Source of the DNA: Gerris lacustris
Lineage: Eukaryota > Arthropoda > Insecta > Hemiptera > Gerridae
Assembly (NCBI GenBank): GCA_951217055.1
Contig: OX578280.1
Coordinates: 12,563,394-12,627,393, forward strand
Direction: 5' to 3'
Length of the DNA stretch: 64,000 nucleotides
Within the stretch, counting starts at the first letter, position 1. Every line of letters starts with the position of its first letter. A program made the translations under genes and the position numbers. Under the pieces are notes generated by a model. The model saw nothing but the letters and a program-made list of their open reading frames with translations. It had not been told where the DNA came from and made no database searches. This document shows, in pieces, positions 10,369 through 20,005 of this stretch.

Positions 10369-11199
10369 TCTAACTAAACTATTGAAAATAAGAAGATAAA
10401 GTTAATTTTTAAACTTAGGGTGACTGCCATTTCTCAACGGGAGTAGATAGAAAGCTCGGGTTTACAGCAAATGTTTCCTTTTTTAAGACCTTTCCAAAAA
10501 TTTATCACTTTATGGGTGTTCCAGCTTAAAATTTCAAAAGTTGAATCCAATAAGGCGGAAAAAATTGTTACCCACCAAAAAAGTAATTTTTTTATAAATG
10601 ATAAGATCGCAAACCGGACCTTAATATCTCAATTATAACCGGAGATATTAGTCCGTTTCCGAAGTTATGGATCACCCTGTATACTACGAGTATATATAAA
10701 TAGACTTCAAACCATGATTTGGAGAGTATTATATTCTTAGTAATGGAATGAATGATGTATAATTTAGTCCTGATTTATTCTTATCTTAGAAGGCTTTGAA
10801 AACAGAACTCTTTGGGATTTTCATTTAATTGCTAGGTCTACATTATATTAAGAAACATAGCCACTAATACCTAGCATGAGCCTCAAGTCTATTAGGGAGT
10901 GTATTTAAAAATAAATTTCAAATAAAAATAATATATAGCTCAATAAATGTAAAATACATAAATAATAATCCTTCCATAATAATATAATATATTTATTTTA
11001 AATAAATGAAAAAAGGGCTTAATATGTTAAAATTAATCGTTTTTGTTTAGCCAGTTTTTGCCTTTACACATACGAAAAAAGTTAAGGTTTCAATTTTCGG
11101 AAAATTCTGACCAAAGTGCTGACAAAACTTTAATTTTATACTCCAATATAGTGATAAGATTATAGTTTTAAGTTATAAATGAATAATACAGTAAACAGT

Positions 11200-12325
11200 A
11201 AAAGAAAAAAATCACAGGGTAGTACTTGCTTCCAACTACTCCCTGGTTCGATCCCCCGGGGGTTCACAATGTTTTCTATCGGTAATAACAACAAGATAAA
11301 TTACATTTTTTCAAGAAAATTTTTATCGCCCCACCATGTAGTAGTTGAGGGGGGGGGGTACATTTTAACTTATTAAACCAATAAAGGCTGCAAAATATAA
11401 AAAAGCATATATATATAGTAGAACCTCGATAAGAAGTGTCTCAAGGGGATTAGGGAAACAGTCTTGTTATCGAGGGCTCTTTTTGTTGAGGGTCGTGTTA
11501 TCAAGGTTAATGGGCAGGATTTTCAAGTCAAGGCTTGTTCAAGGTCGACCCATTCCTGTATAGAGTCGTGTTATAGAGGTTGACTGCCCAAAACAGCTTG
11601 TTATAGAGGTTGTGAGTAACGTTGTGAATTGGAAAAAAAATCTGTGTTATAGAGGTTGTTTGGATAATAATAGTCGCGGTATAGAGGTTAATTTAACATC
11701 ATGTGGTATGGCAATCTCAAGGGGATTTGAAAATTGAACTAGTAATTGAGGTTGTCGTGTTATTGAGGGTCGTGTAGGCGAGGTTCTACTGTATATTTTT
11801 AACCTACTTTTACGCAGCTTTCATTTGATACCCCACTTAAAATTTAAAAAAAAAATTTTTTGGGCGCACTTCACATTTTTGTGCACAAAATCGGCAATTT
11901 TTAAAAATTTGGGATGCACTCCCGGAATTTTTATTGCCCTATAATAAGGTATTAGCAAGAATTATTTCGAAATTTTAGGACCAGCCATTATATAGTGGTT
12001 GTGGGGGGAATTATTAGAGAAAAAGGATAGAGAATGCAAAATTTAAAAAGGATATAGATATTAGTAACCTACTATTCAGCAGCTTTCATTTGATATCCCA
12101 CTCAAAAATTAAAAAAATTGAGTTTACCACATTCTTGAGATAGCACATGTGCATATATAATTTTTAACTTCTGTATATGTTTCCTGTGGTTGGGTAAAAA
12201 AGTTGCGGCAGAGTTTCAAATTTTAGCTTAAACGGTTCGTGCCCTATGAACCAAAGAGAGACGGACAGGCGGACACATCACCCTTGGCATAAGGGTTTTG
12301 AGAAGTATCTGCAAAACCCTAAAAA
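11200..12325 (+). mobile_element. HLE-4: B-box-like head, duplicated body, 3' hairpin
   Basis: Near 11243-11268 is CTGGTTCGATCCCCCGGGGG, which includes a pol III B-box-like GGTTCGATCC. A body segment ending AACCTAC and CAGCTTTCATTTGATA with CCACT occurs twice (ending about 11843 and 12105). The first copy is split by the MITE at 11416-11792. Then come the core TTTCAAATTTTAGCTTAAAC, GACGGACAGGCGGACA and a terminal hairpin, AGGGTTTTG (12292-12300) with CAAAACCCT (12312-12320), followed by AAAAA. The 3' layout equals that of the HLE families. No 5' partner motif was found. Confidence 0.65.
11416..11792. mobile_element. pogo/Tc1-like MITE (AGTAGAACCTCG ends)
   Basis: The left end AGTAGAACCTCGATAAG pairs with right CGAGGTTCTACTGTA. 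Flanking TATA supports TA target use. Tips reading CAGTAGAACCTCG are typical of pogo-group Tc1/mariner elements (family knowledge). The interior repeats the word GTTATAGAGGTT or GGTATAGAGGTT about five times between 11569 and 11690. No transposase. Confidence 0.75.
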
Positions 12326-12716
12326 CGTGATAAAAATTATCTTGTTTTTATAAGACAATTCTTCTTTGTCCTCTGCTTAGTTATAAACTAATATGGCGGA
12401 CTACCTATTTATTATATATATATATTTTTTTAAAGTTCTTAAATAAATATGTTGGGCTAATAAGGCAGATGAGAATAATTTAATTTAGTAAAATGACAAA
12501 AATACATAGGTTCAATTGCAAAAAGTAATGCAGGTCTGCATAATCAATTTATTATCACTTTAAAATTCCTGATTTTTTCAAAATTCAAGCATATTTTAAG
12601 TTTTTTGTAATCTTTTAAAAATTCAAGCATATTTCAAGGTTTTTTCAAGCATCCTAAAAATTCAAGCATAATTCAAGGAGTTCAAGGAATTCAAGGCTGC
12701 TGGACACCCTGTAACA

Positions 12717-12958
12717 CAATAATCTATAACTTTATTTTACTTGGGTGTTCTAAAAATATAGGGATTGAAAAAAAAAATAATAAAAATAAATAAATAACTT
12801 CTCACATACTCTTGGAATATATGTCCCTAATCTAAGATTTTTTCAGGGCCTAATTTTATGAAAGATAATAATTATAGCTTTAATCGAATAATTTAGCTCA
12901 ACAATCTTGCTATGTTCGATTGATAGCATAAAATATTTGCTAATATTTCAATGAAATT
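12717..12958. other. nothing recognised
   Basis: A-rich sequence flanking the 2.8-kb element. No gene. Confidence 0.5.
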
Positions 12959-12962
12959 GAAT

Positions 12963-13065
<103 letters not shown>

Positions 13066-13990
13066 AATTTACAAATGATATAAATAATAAATGTAACGAT
13101 GAATTTAACGTGGAGGATAAATCCAAAGATTCAAACAGAATACAATAATGTTAAAAAAAAAAAAAAAAAAACCGAACCAGAAAATATTTTTGATTAATAC
13201 CAAATGATATTAACCATACGTGCCTTTTGTATATAAAATAATATATTTCATTCCTTTCCAACATACCTTCCATAACGCAATTGCTAGAAGAAGATTATTT
13301 AAAAAAAAAAATAATAATAAAATGAACATGAAATTTATAACTTTGAAATACCAAAGACGGGATAGTAAAAAATCTATACCTGGATCTCTAGTTAAAAAAT
13401 ACTTTATTATACTTTACCTGACTACATAATATATTGATTTGTCTATTAGGATTCATTACTCTCCAAGGAATTTTTTCTCATTTGGCCTCGTCCAAGGAGA
13501 TGATCATATAAATGCCTATGAGCTATTTGCTTCTAATGACTTCCCGATTGATAAATGAGGCAAACGCAATCTACACAAGGTGTAGTAAATTTTGGCATTC
13601 AATTTATTTAAACATGATAAATTACCTTGTATCATTAGGTCTTAAGATTTTATTGTGTACTTAGAGTAATTTTAGGCTTTTTTTGACAGCTTATTTTTTT
13701 ACCTTGAATGTTATAAAAATATATTATTTTTCCTTTTTAAAAATTATTATGTGTACTTAAATCGGCCTAATGCCTTATTAAATGCATTTTGAGGTTATAA
13801 TTTTCAAGTTAATAAACATAAAAGCTAATTCATTTTTAAAAAAGAATTATAACCGAAAGATGATGTAATTAATAACTCATTTTAAAGTAAATGTACATTA
13901 GATGATTTTTATTACGTAATACTTATGTAATTTAAGAAAAATAAAATTATAAAAGTATTTATTCAACCTTGGGGGGAAAATTGTGAATTA
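13066..13990. other. nothing recognised
   Basis: AT-rich with an A run at 13154-13171. No ORF or repeat family recognised. Confidence 0.5.
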
Positions 13991-14645
13991 TATTAATTTA
14001 TCTCCAGTAGGGACGAAATATAACTTTTCAAGGCTAGTTTATAGGTAATAATGTTGGTCTTTTCATCCCTGTTCTTAAAAACGGGGAAATAATGTGAAAA
14101 CAGGGAAATAATGTAAAAACGGGAATATAATCCACGTTCGCCAACCTAATAATTTTGTAAACAGTAGAGAATGAATGGCAAATATAGTGAATTGATTGAA
14201 ATCAGGTTGGCAAACCTGCTTTAAAACTCCTAGCTGTAATGCGAGTCATTCTACGATGCTTTGTTTACTTTTGTTTAGCTTTCGTTAAACTTTTTTTTTT
14301 TTTATTACTTTAAAAGTGATAATTAATTGTTTTAAATAATTTATATTGTTTTATTTTTGTATTTAATTCGTTTAATAAAGAAATACAAATGTTTTCTTTA
14401 TTGATTAAATCTTATATAGCCCTTTTTCTGGAGATAAAATTTTGTATGTATCTCGAGAATAATGGATTTTTATTCCCTTGTTATATTATCTCCCTCGGCT
14501 ACGCCTCGGGAGCTAATTGACATTAATCCCTCGGCTTCGCCTCGGGAATTAAGATACCTAATACCCTCGGCTTCGCCTCGGGAATCAACTAAGTCACGCG
14601 GGAAATAATATCTTACATTATTCCCTAGGTGCCTAAATAACTATT
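13991..14645. mobile_element. MITE-like block with three CCTCGGCTTCGCCTCGG hairpins
   Basis: GGGAAATAATGT occurs twice at 14074-14115. CCCTCGGCTACGCCTCGGGA (near 14492) and CCCTCGGCTTCGCCTCGGGA (twice, near 14528 and 14564) are strong self-complementary stems. The right side, TTATTCCCTAGGTGCCTAAA then TAACTATT, resembles the inverted left end of the MITEs at 8386 and 8856 (AATAGTTATTTA). AGGTTGGCAAACCTGC and GCCAACCT (14143-14215) form a further inverted pair. The boundaries are not certain. Confidence 0.55.
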
Positions 14646-15255
14646 ATTATAAGATTCTCTAGAGCCAGAAATTAATTCAAATTATACCTCGATGATTTAT
14701 TAATTCCTCATAAATAATTTCTACCCCCCCCCCCCAAAAAAACGAATATAATAACTACTGAATAAGTTGAGGGAATTGCAAATACAAATTCGCTTGTAGG
14801 TCTGATTTAAGTCTTGGAATTCTCTACACCTGGCTAAATCAACCAGAAGCAAGCGTCATAACCCCCTCAAACCGGATACATTGATCAGGACCGTATTTTT
14901 GGTTGATTGATTTAAGCCAAGGTGTATTAAGGAATCAATGAGCCGTGACTGATAGATTTAGACACAGGTGGAATGCGTGAGGTGATCATAACATGGGGAA
15001 CCGGATTATACCAAACAATAGAAACATAACGAGATAACAGGTGTTGAAAACAACGAACATATGAAACATACACGCGCCTCTTTACTATAATAATAAACTA
15101 TAGATGTAACATAACATGCAATCTATATCTCCCCTTCAATAATATTCATAATAACTTTTTGTTTATACCGATAAAAAATCAAACAATATACCTTTAAAAC
15201 TAAGTTCTACCTTATATAAATTCGTTGTCACAACCTAACAAACACAATTTAATAA
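14646..15255. other. nothing recognised
   Basis: Plain sequence upstream of the LTR element. A C-run at 14725 is followed by A's. No gene. Confidence 0.5.
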
Positions 15256-15260
15256 AATAG
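15256..15260 (+). repeat. target-site duplication AATAG (left)
   Basis: The five bases directly before the 5' LTR are AATAG and the five directly after the 3' LTR (19575-19579) are also AATAG. Five bases is the usual duplication size for Ty3/gypsy integrases. Confidence 0.95.
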
Positions 15261-15382
15261 TGACATGTCCCTGTCATGTCATTGTTTTGTTTTGGTTTTG
15301 ATATATGTATAATTTGAGTTGATGTGTGACCACAGTTTATTTATGAAATATAATAGTGTTTTAATTAGTCTCATATACTTCA
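15261..15382 (+). mobile_element. 5' LTR of Mag-type retrotransposon, 122 bp
   Basis: It begins TG and ends CA. It is identical to the 3' LTR (19453-19574) except one base (A here, G in the 3' copy, in TCATRTACTTCA). The first 21 bases contain an inverted repeat (TGACATG, spacer, CATGTCA). TATATGTATAA near 15301-15311 could serve as a TATA-like element, but no canonical AATAAA is visible. LTRs this short are a hallmark of the Mag lineage (family knowledge). Confidence 0.97.
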
Positions 15383-17086
15383 ATGGCGACGAGGCGAGGA
15401 AAGAACCGCGACGCAGACGAAGAGCAGATCGAAAAATACACGAAGCTGATAAAACTGCGCACGGGAGTAAGTAAACAAATAAACCGCATAAATGATTTTT
15501 TAGAAAATAAAGATATAGAAATTTCAGAAGTAAAAGCTCGAGAGACATTTCTTGAACAATTGTGGGAAAAGATCGCGAACTTACAAGAAGAGATACTGGA
15601 CCTCCCACTGAATGATAGGCTGTTGTCAAAGGATGAGAAAGATTTTATTTTAATAGAAAAATCGTACTTCCAAGGAAGGGCAGCAATAATAAAATTGATA
15701 AAAGAACATGATGAGTCTGCCAGGACTAATAAGGTAGTAAGTAAAGGTGAGACTTCAGGAATAAATTTACCGTTTACCCAATTTCAAGAGGAAGAGGCAT
15801 TTGGAAATTTTATTACGCGATTCGAAAACTATTTAGAAATAAAAGGTGAGGTTACACCTAAAATGAAAGTATTAACTTTTTTAAATGCCCTTAATCCAAA
15901 ATTACACCAAATTACGTATGAGCTTTGCGCGCCCGACGATCCTAGGGAAAAACAATTTGAAGAGTTGTCAAACATTTTAAGTAATCACTTAGACCCTAAA
16001 CCGAGTATATGGACCCGGCAACATAAGTTTATTTCTCGTTTGCAGAATCAGAATGAATCAGTCATCAGCTACGCGGCAGAGTTACGAAAACTTGGCTCTG
16101 ACTGTAATTTTAATTGTTTGTGTAAACGATCAGTTTCGGAATTATTCTTAAAATTACAATTTATTAGAGGAATATCGGATGTTGAGGTGAGAGCAAAGTT
16201 ACTTCAAATGAAAAACGAGAGTGACTTTTGTGATCTATTGGGTGTAGCTAGCACGATGGAATCGGCGAAAATTGAGTCGGTTAAAATGAGTGTGAAAAAT
16301 GAAGGCCTTGCATTACAAATAAAGAAAAAAATAAATAACGAAAAAGAAGAAAATAAAAATAAAACCCTTACTATAAATGAATGTTTTAAGAAGTTAAAAG
16401 GGAAGTGTTATCGGTGTAGTTCTGTAGAACATCGGGCAGATAAGTGTCCTTTTAAAAACACTATTTGTAGACACTGCAAAAAGAAAGGGCACCTGGAAAA
16501 ATCATGTTGCTTGAAAAAGACGGAGGGGCCAGCGAAAGTAAATGAAATCAACGAGGAAAGCAGTAACGAGGATGAACCGTATGAAATCAAGACGGTCTCA
16601 GGTAACATAACAGACAGATTTTTAATTGACATCACCATAAATAATAGACCGACAACTATGGAACTGGATACAGGTGCAGCACTAAGCACGTTATCTCTTG
16701 AAGACTGGACTCGACTTAATATAAAAAATAACTTACATAAAACAGGGGTCGTATTAAAAACATATACGGGTGAAAGAATTAAGCCTGTAGGGATGGCCTT
16801 GGTGGAATGCCAGTTCAAGGGGCAGACATTCCTAGGAAAACTCTACATAATTGATGGTAAAGTTGACCCTATTTTTGGAAGGGAGTGGTTAAGAGAGATT
16901 AAATTAGACTGGGCAGAAATAAGAAATATATCTAAGAAAGAAACGTATGCAGGGTTAGAAGAACTTATTAAGAAATATGAATCCATTTTCATAGGTCCAA
17001 TTGGGGAAATACCCACGGTACGAGGACATTATTACCTGAAAGAAAACCAGTATATTTTAAACCAAGACCAGTACCGTACGCTATGA
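15383..17086 (+). CDS. Gag-protease polyprotein of Mag-type Ty3/gypsy element (567 aa)
   Basis: This frame encodes the structural protein and aspartic protease that build and process the virus-like particle. The N-terminal third is lysine/glutamate-rich and probably helical. Residues about 125-330 resemble a retrotransposon capsid region. Two CCHC zinc knuckles of the nucleocapsid follow at C342-x2-C345-x4-H350-x4-C355 and C362-x2-C365-x4-H370-x4-C375. The protease active site is L-D-T-G-A with Asp429, and a conserved FGREWL follows near residue 485. The ATG is the first base after the 5' LTR and there is no upstream leader beyond the LTR. Gag and protease share one frame, so no gag/pro frameshift is needed. 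The reading frame then shifts near 17039-17050, and the frame stops at 17084-17086 inside conserved RT sequence. This is probably a one-base indel, not a natural gene end. No envelope gene exists. Confidence 0.95.
   Translation: MATRRGKNRDADEEQIEKYTKLIKLRTGVSKQINRINDFLENKDIEISEVKARETFLEQLWEKIANLQEEILDLPLNDRLLSKDEKDFILIEKSYFQGRAAIIKLIKEHDESARTNKVVSKGETSGINLPFTQFQEEEAFGNFITRFENYLEIKGEVTPKMKVLTFLNALNPKLHQITYELCAPDDPREKQFEELSNILSNHLDPKPSIWTRQHKFISRLQNQNESVISYAAELRKLGSDCNFNCLCKRSVSELFLKLQFIRGISDVEVRAKLLQMKNESDFCDLLGVASTMESAKIESVKMSVKNEGLALQIKKKINNEKEENKNKTLTINECFKKLKGKCYRCSSVEHRADKCPFKNTICRHCKKKGHLEKSCCLKKTEGPAKVNEINEESSNEDEPYEIKTVSGNITDRFLIDITINNRPTTMELDTGAALSTLSLEDWTRLNIKNNLHKTGVVLKTYTGERIKPVGMALVECQFKGQTFLGKLYIIDGKVDPIFGREWLREIKLDWAEIRNISKKETYAGLEELIKKYESIFIGPIGEIPTVRGHYYLKENQYILNQDQYRTL
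15384..15394 (+). other. primer-binding site, tRNA-Ser(GCT)-like
   Basis: TGGCGACGAGG starts two bases after the LTR end. The complement, CCTCGTCGCCA, matches the 3' end of animal tRNA-Ser(GCT) including CCA as I recall it, for 11 bases. The site overlaps the Gag start codon (ATG at 15383), so one stretch serves as primer site and as the first codons of Gag. Confidence 0.8.
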
Positions 17087-19455
17087 AAATAAAAATCGAA
17101 CAGGAACTAGATAGGCTAGAAAAAGATGGTATAATTTCTAAAATAGATTTTTCCGAGTGGGGCACCCCAGTAGTACCGGTGATTAAGCCAAATGGAAAGT
17201 TAAGATTGTGTGCAGATTACAAAGTTTCATTAAACAAAATGATTAAAGACGAACCGTACCCTATACCAAAAGCAGACGATATCTACGCTGCCATGCACGG
17301 GTCAAAATTCTTTTGCACTTTGGATATTAGTTGCGCTTATCTCCATATGGTTATGGACGAAGAGAGTGCACTTATGCAAACACTTAGTACACACAAAGGC
17401 TTGTACAAGGTAAACAGGTTAATGTTCGGAGTAAAGACAGCGCCACAACTTTGGAACAGGTTAATGGACAGAATACTACAGGGCATTGAGGGTGTGAAAT
17501 TTTTCTTTGACGACATTATTGTTTTTGGAAGATCTAAAGTAGAAACATTAGAGAGACTGAACTCGGTGTTTAATCAAATTAAAAGTTTTAATTTAAAATT
17601 AAATAAAGATAAGTGCAAATTTTTTGAAACATCTATCAAATATTTAGGCCACATCATTGACGAAACAGGTATACACACGGCACCAGATAAAATAAAAGGT
17701 ATTGTAAATTCAAAAAGACCAGAATCTGTGACAGAGCTAAGGACATTTCTTGGCATGGCAAATTACTATAACAAATTTATTCCAAATTTAGCCTCGATTC
17801 TGAATCCACTAAATAGATTACTTAAAAAGGATACTTCATTTAGATGGACTACAGAGACGGAAGAAAGTTTTAACCGCGTGAAAAAGGAAATCACAGGAGA
17901 ACGGGTACTTGCCCACTATGACCCGGGTGAAAATTTAGTGTTAGCCACAGACGCATCTCCATTCGGATTAGGAGCGGTGCTGTCCCATCGATACCCCGAA
18001 GGTTCTGAAAGGCCTATAGCGTTCGCGTCTCGAACACTAACTAAGAGCGAAAAACAATATAGCCAGATTGATAAGGAGGCACTCGGAATCCATTGGGGAC
18101 TAAAAAAATTTTTTACATACTGCTATGGACGAAAATTTACAATTATAACAGACCACAAACCTTTACTTAACATACTAGGACCACACTCAGGACTGCCACC
18201 GTTGACAGCGACTCGACTGATTCATTACGCATTATTCTTATCAGGCTTTAATTATGATATAGAATTCAGGAATACAAAATCACATTCTAATGCTGATTAT
18301 CTCTCTAGGTTCCCTGTGGAGAAGCCAAAATCAGTAGAATGGAAAGATGAAGCAGAACAGTTCCAAATATTACAGATAGAAGTACTACCAGTGACAGCCA
18401 AGATAATTGCAAGGGAGACTGAGACCGAACACCAACTCAAGGAAATTATAAAGGCGTTAAATGAAGGAGAAAGTGTAAAACCATATGGCTACAAAGACGG
18501 AGAACTGACTCTGCAGGATGGATGCATTTTAAGAGGTACGAGAGTAATTATCCCAAAAACACTTCAGAAACAGGTCTTGATGGAGCTACACATGGGACAC
18601 ATGGGAATGGTCAAAATGAAACAAGTAGCGAGAAGGTTTTGTTTTTGGAAAGGGATAGATCAGGCCATCGAAGAACTAGTAAGAACGTGTAAGCCGTGCT
18701 GTGAAAAGCAAAATTCACCAACTAGAGCCGAGTTTCATCCATGGACAGAGCCAACAAATCCCTGGCAACGAGTCCATATAGATTTTGCGGGTCCTGATGC
18801 AGGATCATATTATTTTATAATTGTGGATGCATATTCGAGATGGATTGAGGTCATTCCAACCAAGACGACAACCACGCAATGGTGCATAAATCAGTTACGC
18901 AAGTTATTTTCAACTTTTGGACTACCACAAACCCTTGTATCTGATAATGGACCACAATTTACGGCATTAGGTTTTAAAGAATTTTTAGACAAGAGAGGAA
19001 TAGTGCATCGCACAATCGCTCCATATCACCCAAACTCGAATGGATTAGCAGAGAGAGCCGTACAGACTGTAAAAAAACAATTGAAAGCCATGGGAGAGTT
19101 AGCAAAAGATGAAAAAATTCATGAATTAGTAACTCAACTAAGAAACGCCCCAGCAACAGCTACTGGAGAGTCAGCTTATAAACTTATGTTTGGACGGGAC
19201 GTAAGAACTAGGTTAGATCTTATGAGACCAGATGTAAGATCTAGAATGGTAGGTGAGAAAAAAGCAACTAGAACTTTTAAAATAGGAGAAAAGGTGCAAG
19301 TCAGGCAATACTCTCGAACTGGATGTAAGTGGATGTTTGGGACTGTATGCGGAACGGAAGGAGAAGTAATTTACAGAATTCGGCTCAGTTCAGGAGAGGA
19401 ATGCAGAAGACATGTTGATCAGATCAGACCAACCAGACTTGGAGGGGAGATCTGA
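17083..19455 (+). CDS. Pol: reverse transcriptase, RNase H and integrase (790 aa)
   Basis: This frame encodes the replication and integration enzymes of the same element. It overlaps the Gag-protease stop by ATGA. The real domain start lies upstream: conserved RT N-terminal residues are readable in this frame from about 17047, before the ATG, so the ATG is probably not a natural start. The RT catalytic site is F-D-D at 142-144 (one residue off the usual YxDD). RNase H acidic residues are D290 (TDAS), E332, D357 (TDHKP) and D405 (ADYLSR). The integrase has the zinc finger H503, H506, C536, C539 and a DD35E triad D567, D621, E657 with exactly 35 residues between the last two. A C-terminal segment ending RRHVDQIRPTR is like Mag-clade integrases. 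The stop codon TGA is the first three bases of the 3' LTR. There are no internal stops. Confidence 0.95.
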   Translation: MKIKIEQELDRLEKDGIISKIDFSEWGTPVVPVIKPNGKLRLCADYKVSLNKMIKDEPYPIPKADDIYAAMHGSKFFCTLDISCAYLHMVMDEESALMQTLSTHKGLYKVNRLMFGVKTAPQLWNRLMDRILQGIEGVKFFFDDIIVFGRSKVETLERLNSVFNQIKSFNLKLNKDKCKFFETSIKYLGHIIDETGIHTAPDKIKGIVNSKRPESVTELRTFLGMANYYNKFIPNLASILNPLNRLLKKDTSFRWTTETEESFNRVKKEITGERVLAHYDPGENLVLATDASPFGLGAVLSHRYPEGSERPIAFASRTLTKSEKQYSQIDKEALGIHWGLKKFFTYCYGRKFTIITDHKPLLNILGPHSGLPPLTATRLIHYALFLSGFNYDIEFRNTKSHSNADYLSRFPVEKPKSVEWKDEAEQFQILQIEVLPVTAKIIARETETEHQLKEIIKALNEGESVKPYGYKDGELTLQDGCILRGTRVIIPKTLQKQVLMELHMGHMGMVKMKQVARRFCFWKGIDQAIEELVRTCKPCCEKQNSPTRAEFHPWTEPTNPWQRVHIDFAGPDAGSYYFIIVDAYSRWIEVIPTKTTTTQWCINQLRKLFSTFGLPQTLVSDNGPQFTALGFKEFLDKRGIVHRTIAPYHPNSNGLAERAVQTVKKQLKAMGELAKDEKIHELVTQLRNAPATATGESAYKLMFGRDVRTRLDLMRPDVRSRMVGEKKATRTFKIGEKVQVRQYSRTGCKWMFGTVCGTEGEVIYRIRLSSGEECRRHVDQIRPTRLGGEI
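19441..19450 (+). other. polypurine tract
   Basis: GGAGGGGAGA lies two bases upstream of the 3' LTR, where plus-strand DNA synthesis would be primed. It is at the same time the last codons of integrase. Confidence 0.85.
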
Positions 19456-19574
19456 CATGTCCCTGTCATGTCATTGTTTTGTTTTGGTTTTGATATATGT
19501 ATAATTTGAGTTGATGTGTGACCACAGTTTATTTATGAAATATAATAGTGTTTTAATTAGTCTCATGTACTTCA
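19453..19574 (+). mobile_element. 3' LTR, 122 bp
   Basis: One difference from the 5' LTR over 122 bp, which indicates a young insertion. It begins with TGACATG, which also supplies the stop codon of the pol frame, and ends TACTTCA before the right AATAG duplication. Confidence 0.97.
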
Positions 19575-20005
19575 AATAGTCTGCCAAATAGTGTGGCACA
19601 TAGCTTCCTCGCTCCTTATTTCGTATACTTTAATGATTTTATGCTTGTTACAAAACTATTATTGTCAAATTGATTAATTCTTCGCCCCGTTTTTTAAATA
19701 TGTCAAAATCAGATGAGTACTTCTGTTTGTGCGCAAGTGTAAGAGTAACAAATGCAAATGACTCAGAAGGTTAAACTTATATGGGACCAAAAATATGCTA
19801 ATCCTATCATCAAAATTTCATTGAAATCGGAAATCGGACAAGCTGTTTTTAAGATATATATTAGTTTGCATAAATTGAGCGACCGACCGACAGACAGACA
19901 GTCTGAAACGGATTTCTGTCTTACAATTTTCGAAATTAGAGACAATTTTCGTTCATTAGATCGATCACATAGCTTCCGTTACCTTTGGTAAGCTCGGAAG
20001 CAAAA
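19575..20005 (+). mobile_element. HLE-1 copy a (host of the LTR element)
   Basis: It begins AATAGTCTGCCAAATAGTGT then GGCACATAGCTTCCTCGC. The middle core is AAATTTCATTGAAATCGG, followed by GACCGACCGACAGACAGACA. It ends with the hairpin GCTTCCGTTACC...GGTAAGCTCGGAAGC and AAAA. The retrotransposon sits exactly at its 5' tip: the A-rich sequence expected before HLE-1 (AAAATAG) is split between both sides of the LTR element. Confidence 0.85.

Larger units (their letters stand above)
9875..12711. mobile_element. 2.8-kb element with CAGGGTGTCCAGCA inverted ends
   Basis: CAGGGTGTCCAGCA at 9875-9888 is matched by TGCTGGACACCCTG at 12698-12711. The five bases TAACA flank both sides (9870-9874 and 12712-12716), consistent with a target duplication. 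Just inside each end are repeats of TTCAAGCATATTTCAAGG (one at left, at least three at right, direct orientation). No transposase ORF exists; most of the interior is later insertions listed separately. The superfamily is uncertain: the tip resembles hAT-like ends, but 5-bp duplications are not typical of hAT. Confidence 0.75.

Noticed and set aside
16408..16818. 136-residue frame antisense to gag
   Set aside because: Shadow of the zinc-knuckle and protease coding sequence; the sense strand has clear domains.
17035..17060. Programmed frameshift between protease and RT
   Set aside because: No XXXYYYZ heptamer in the right frame and no downstream structure that I can defend, and Mag-type elements do not need a switch at this place. 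An indel is simpler; kept as a finding to check.
15261..19574. Endogenous retrovirus or errantivirus with an envelope gene
   Set aside because: The pol stop lies in the 3' LTR, leaving no room for a third ORF.
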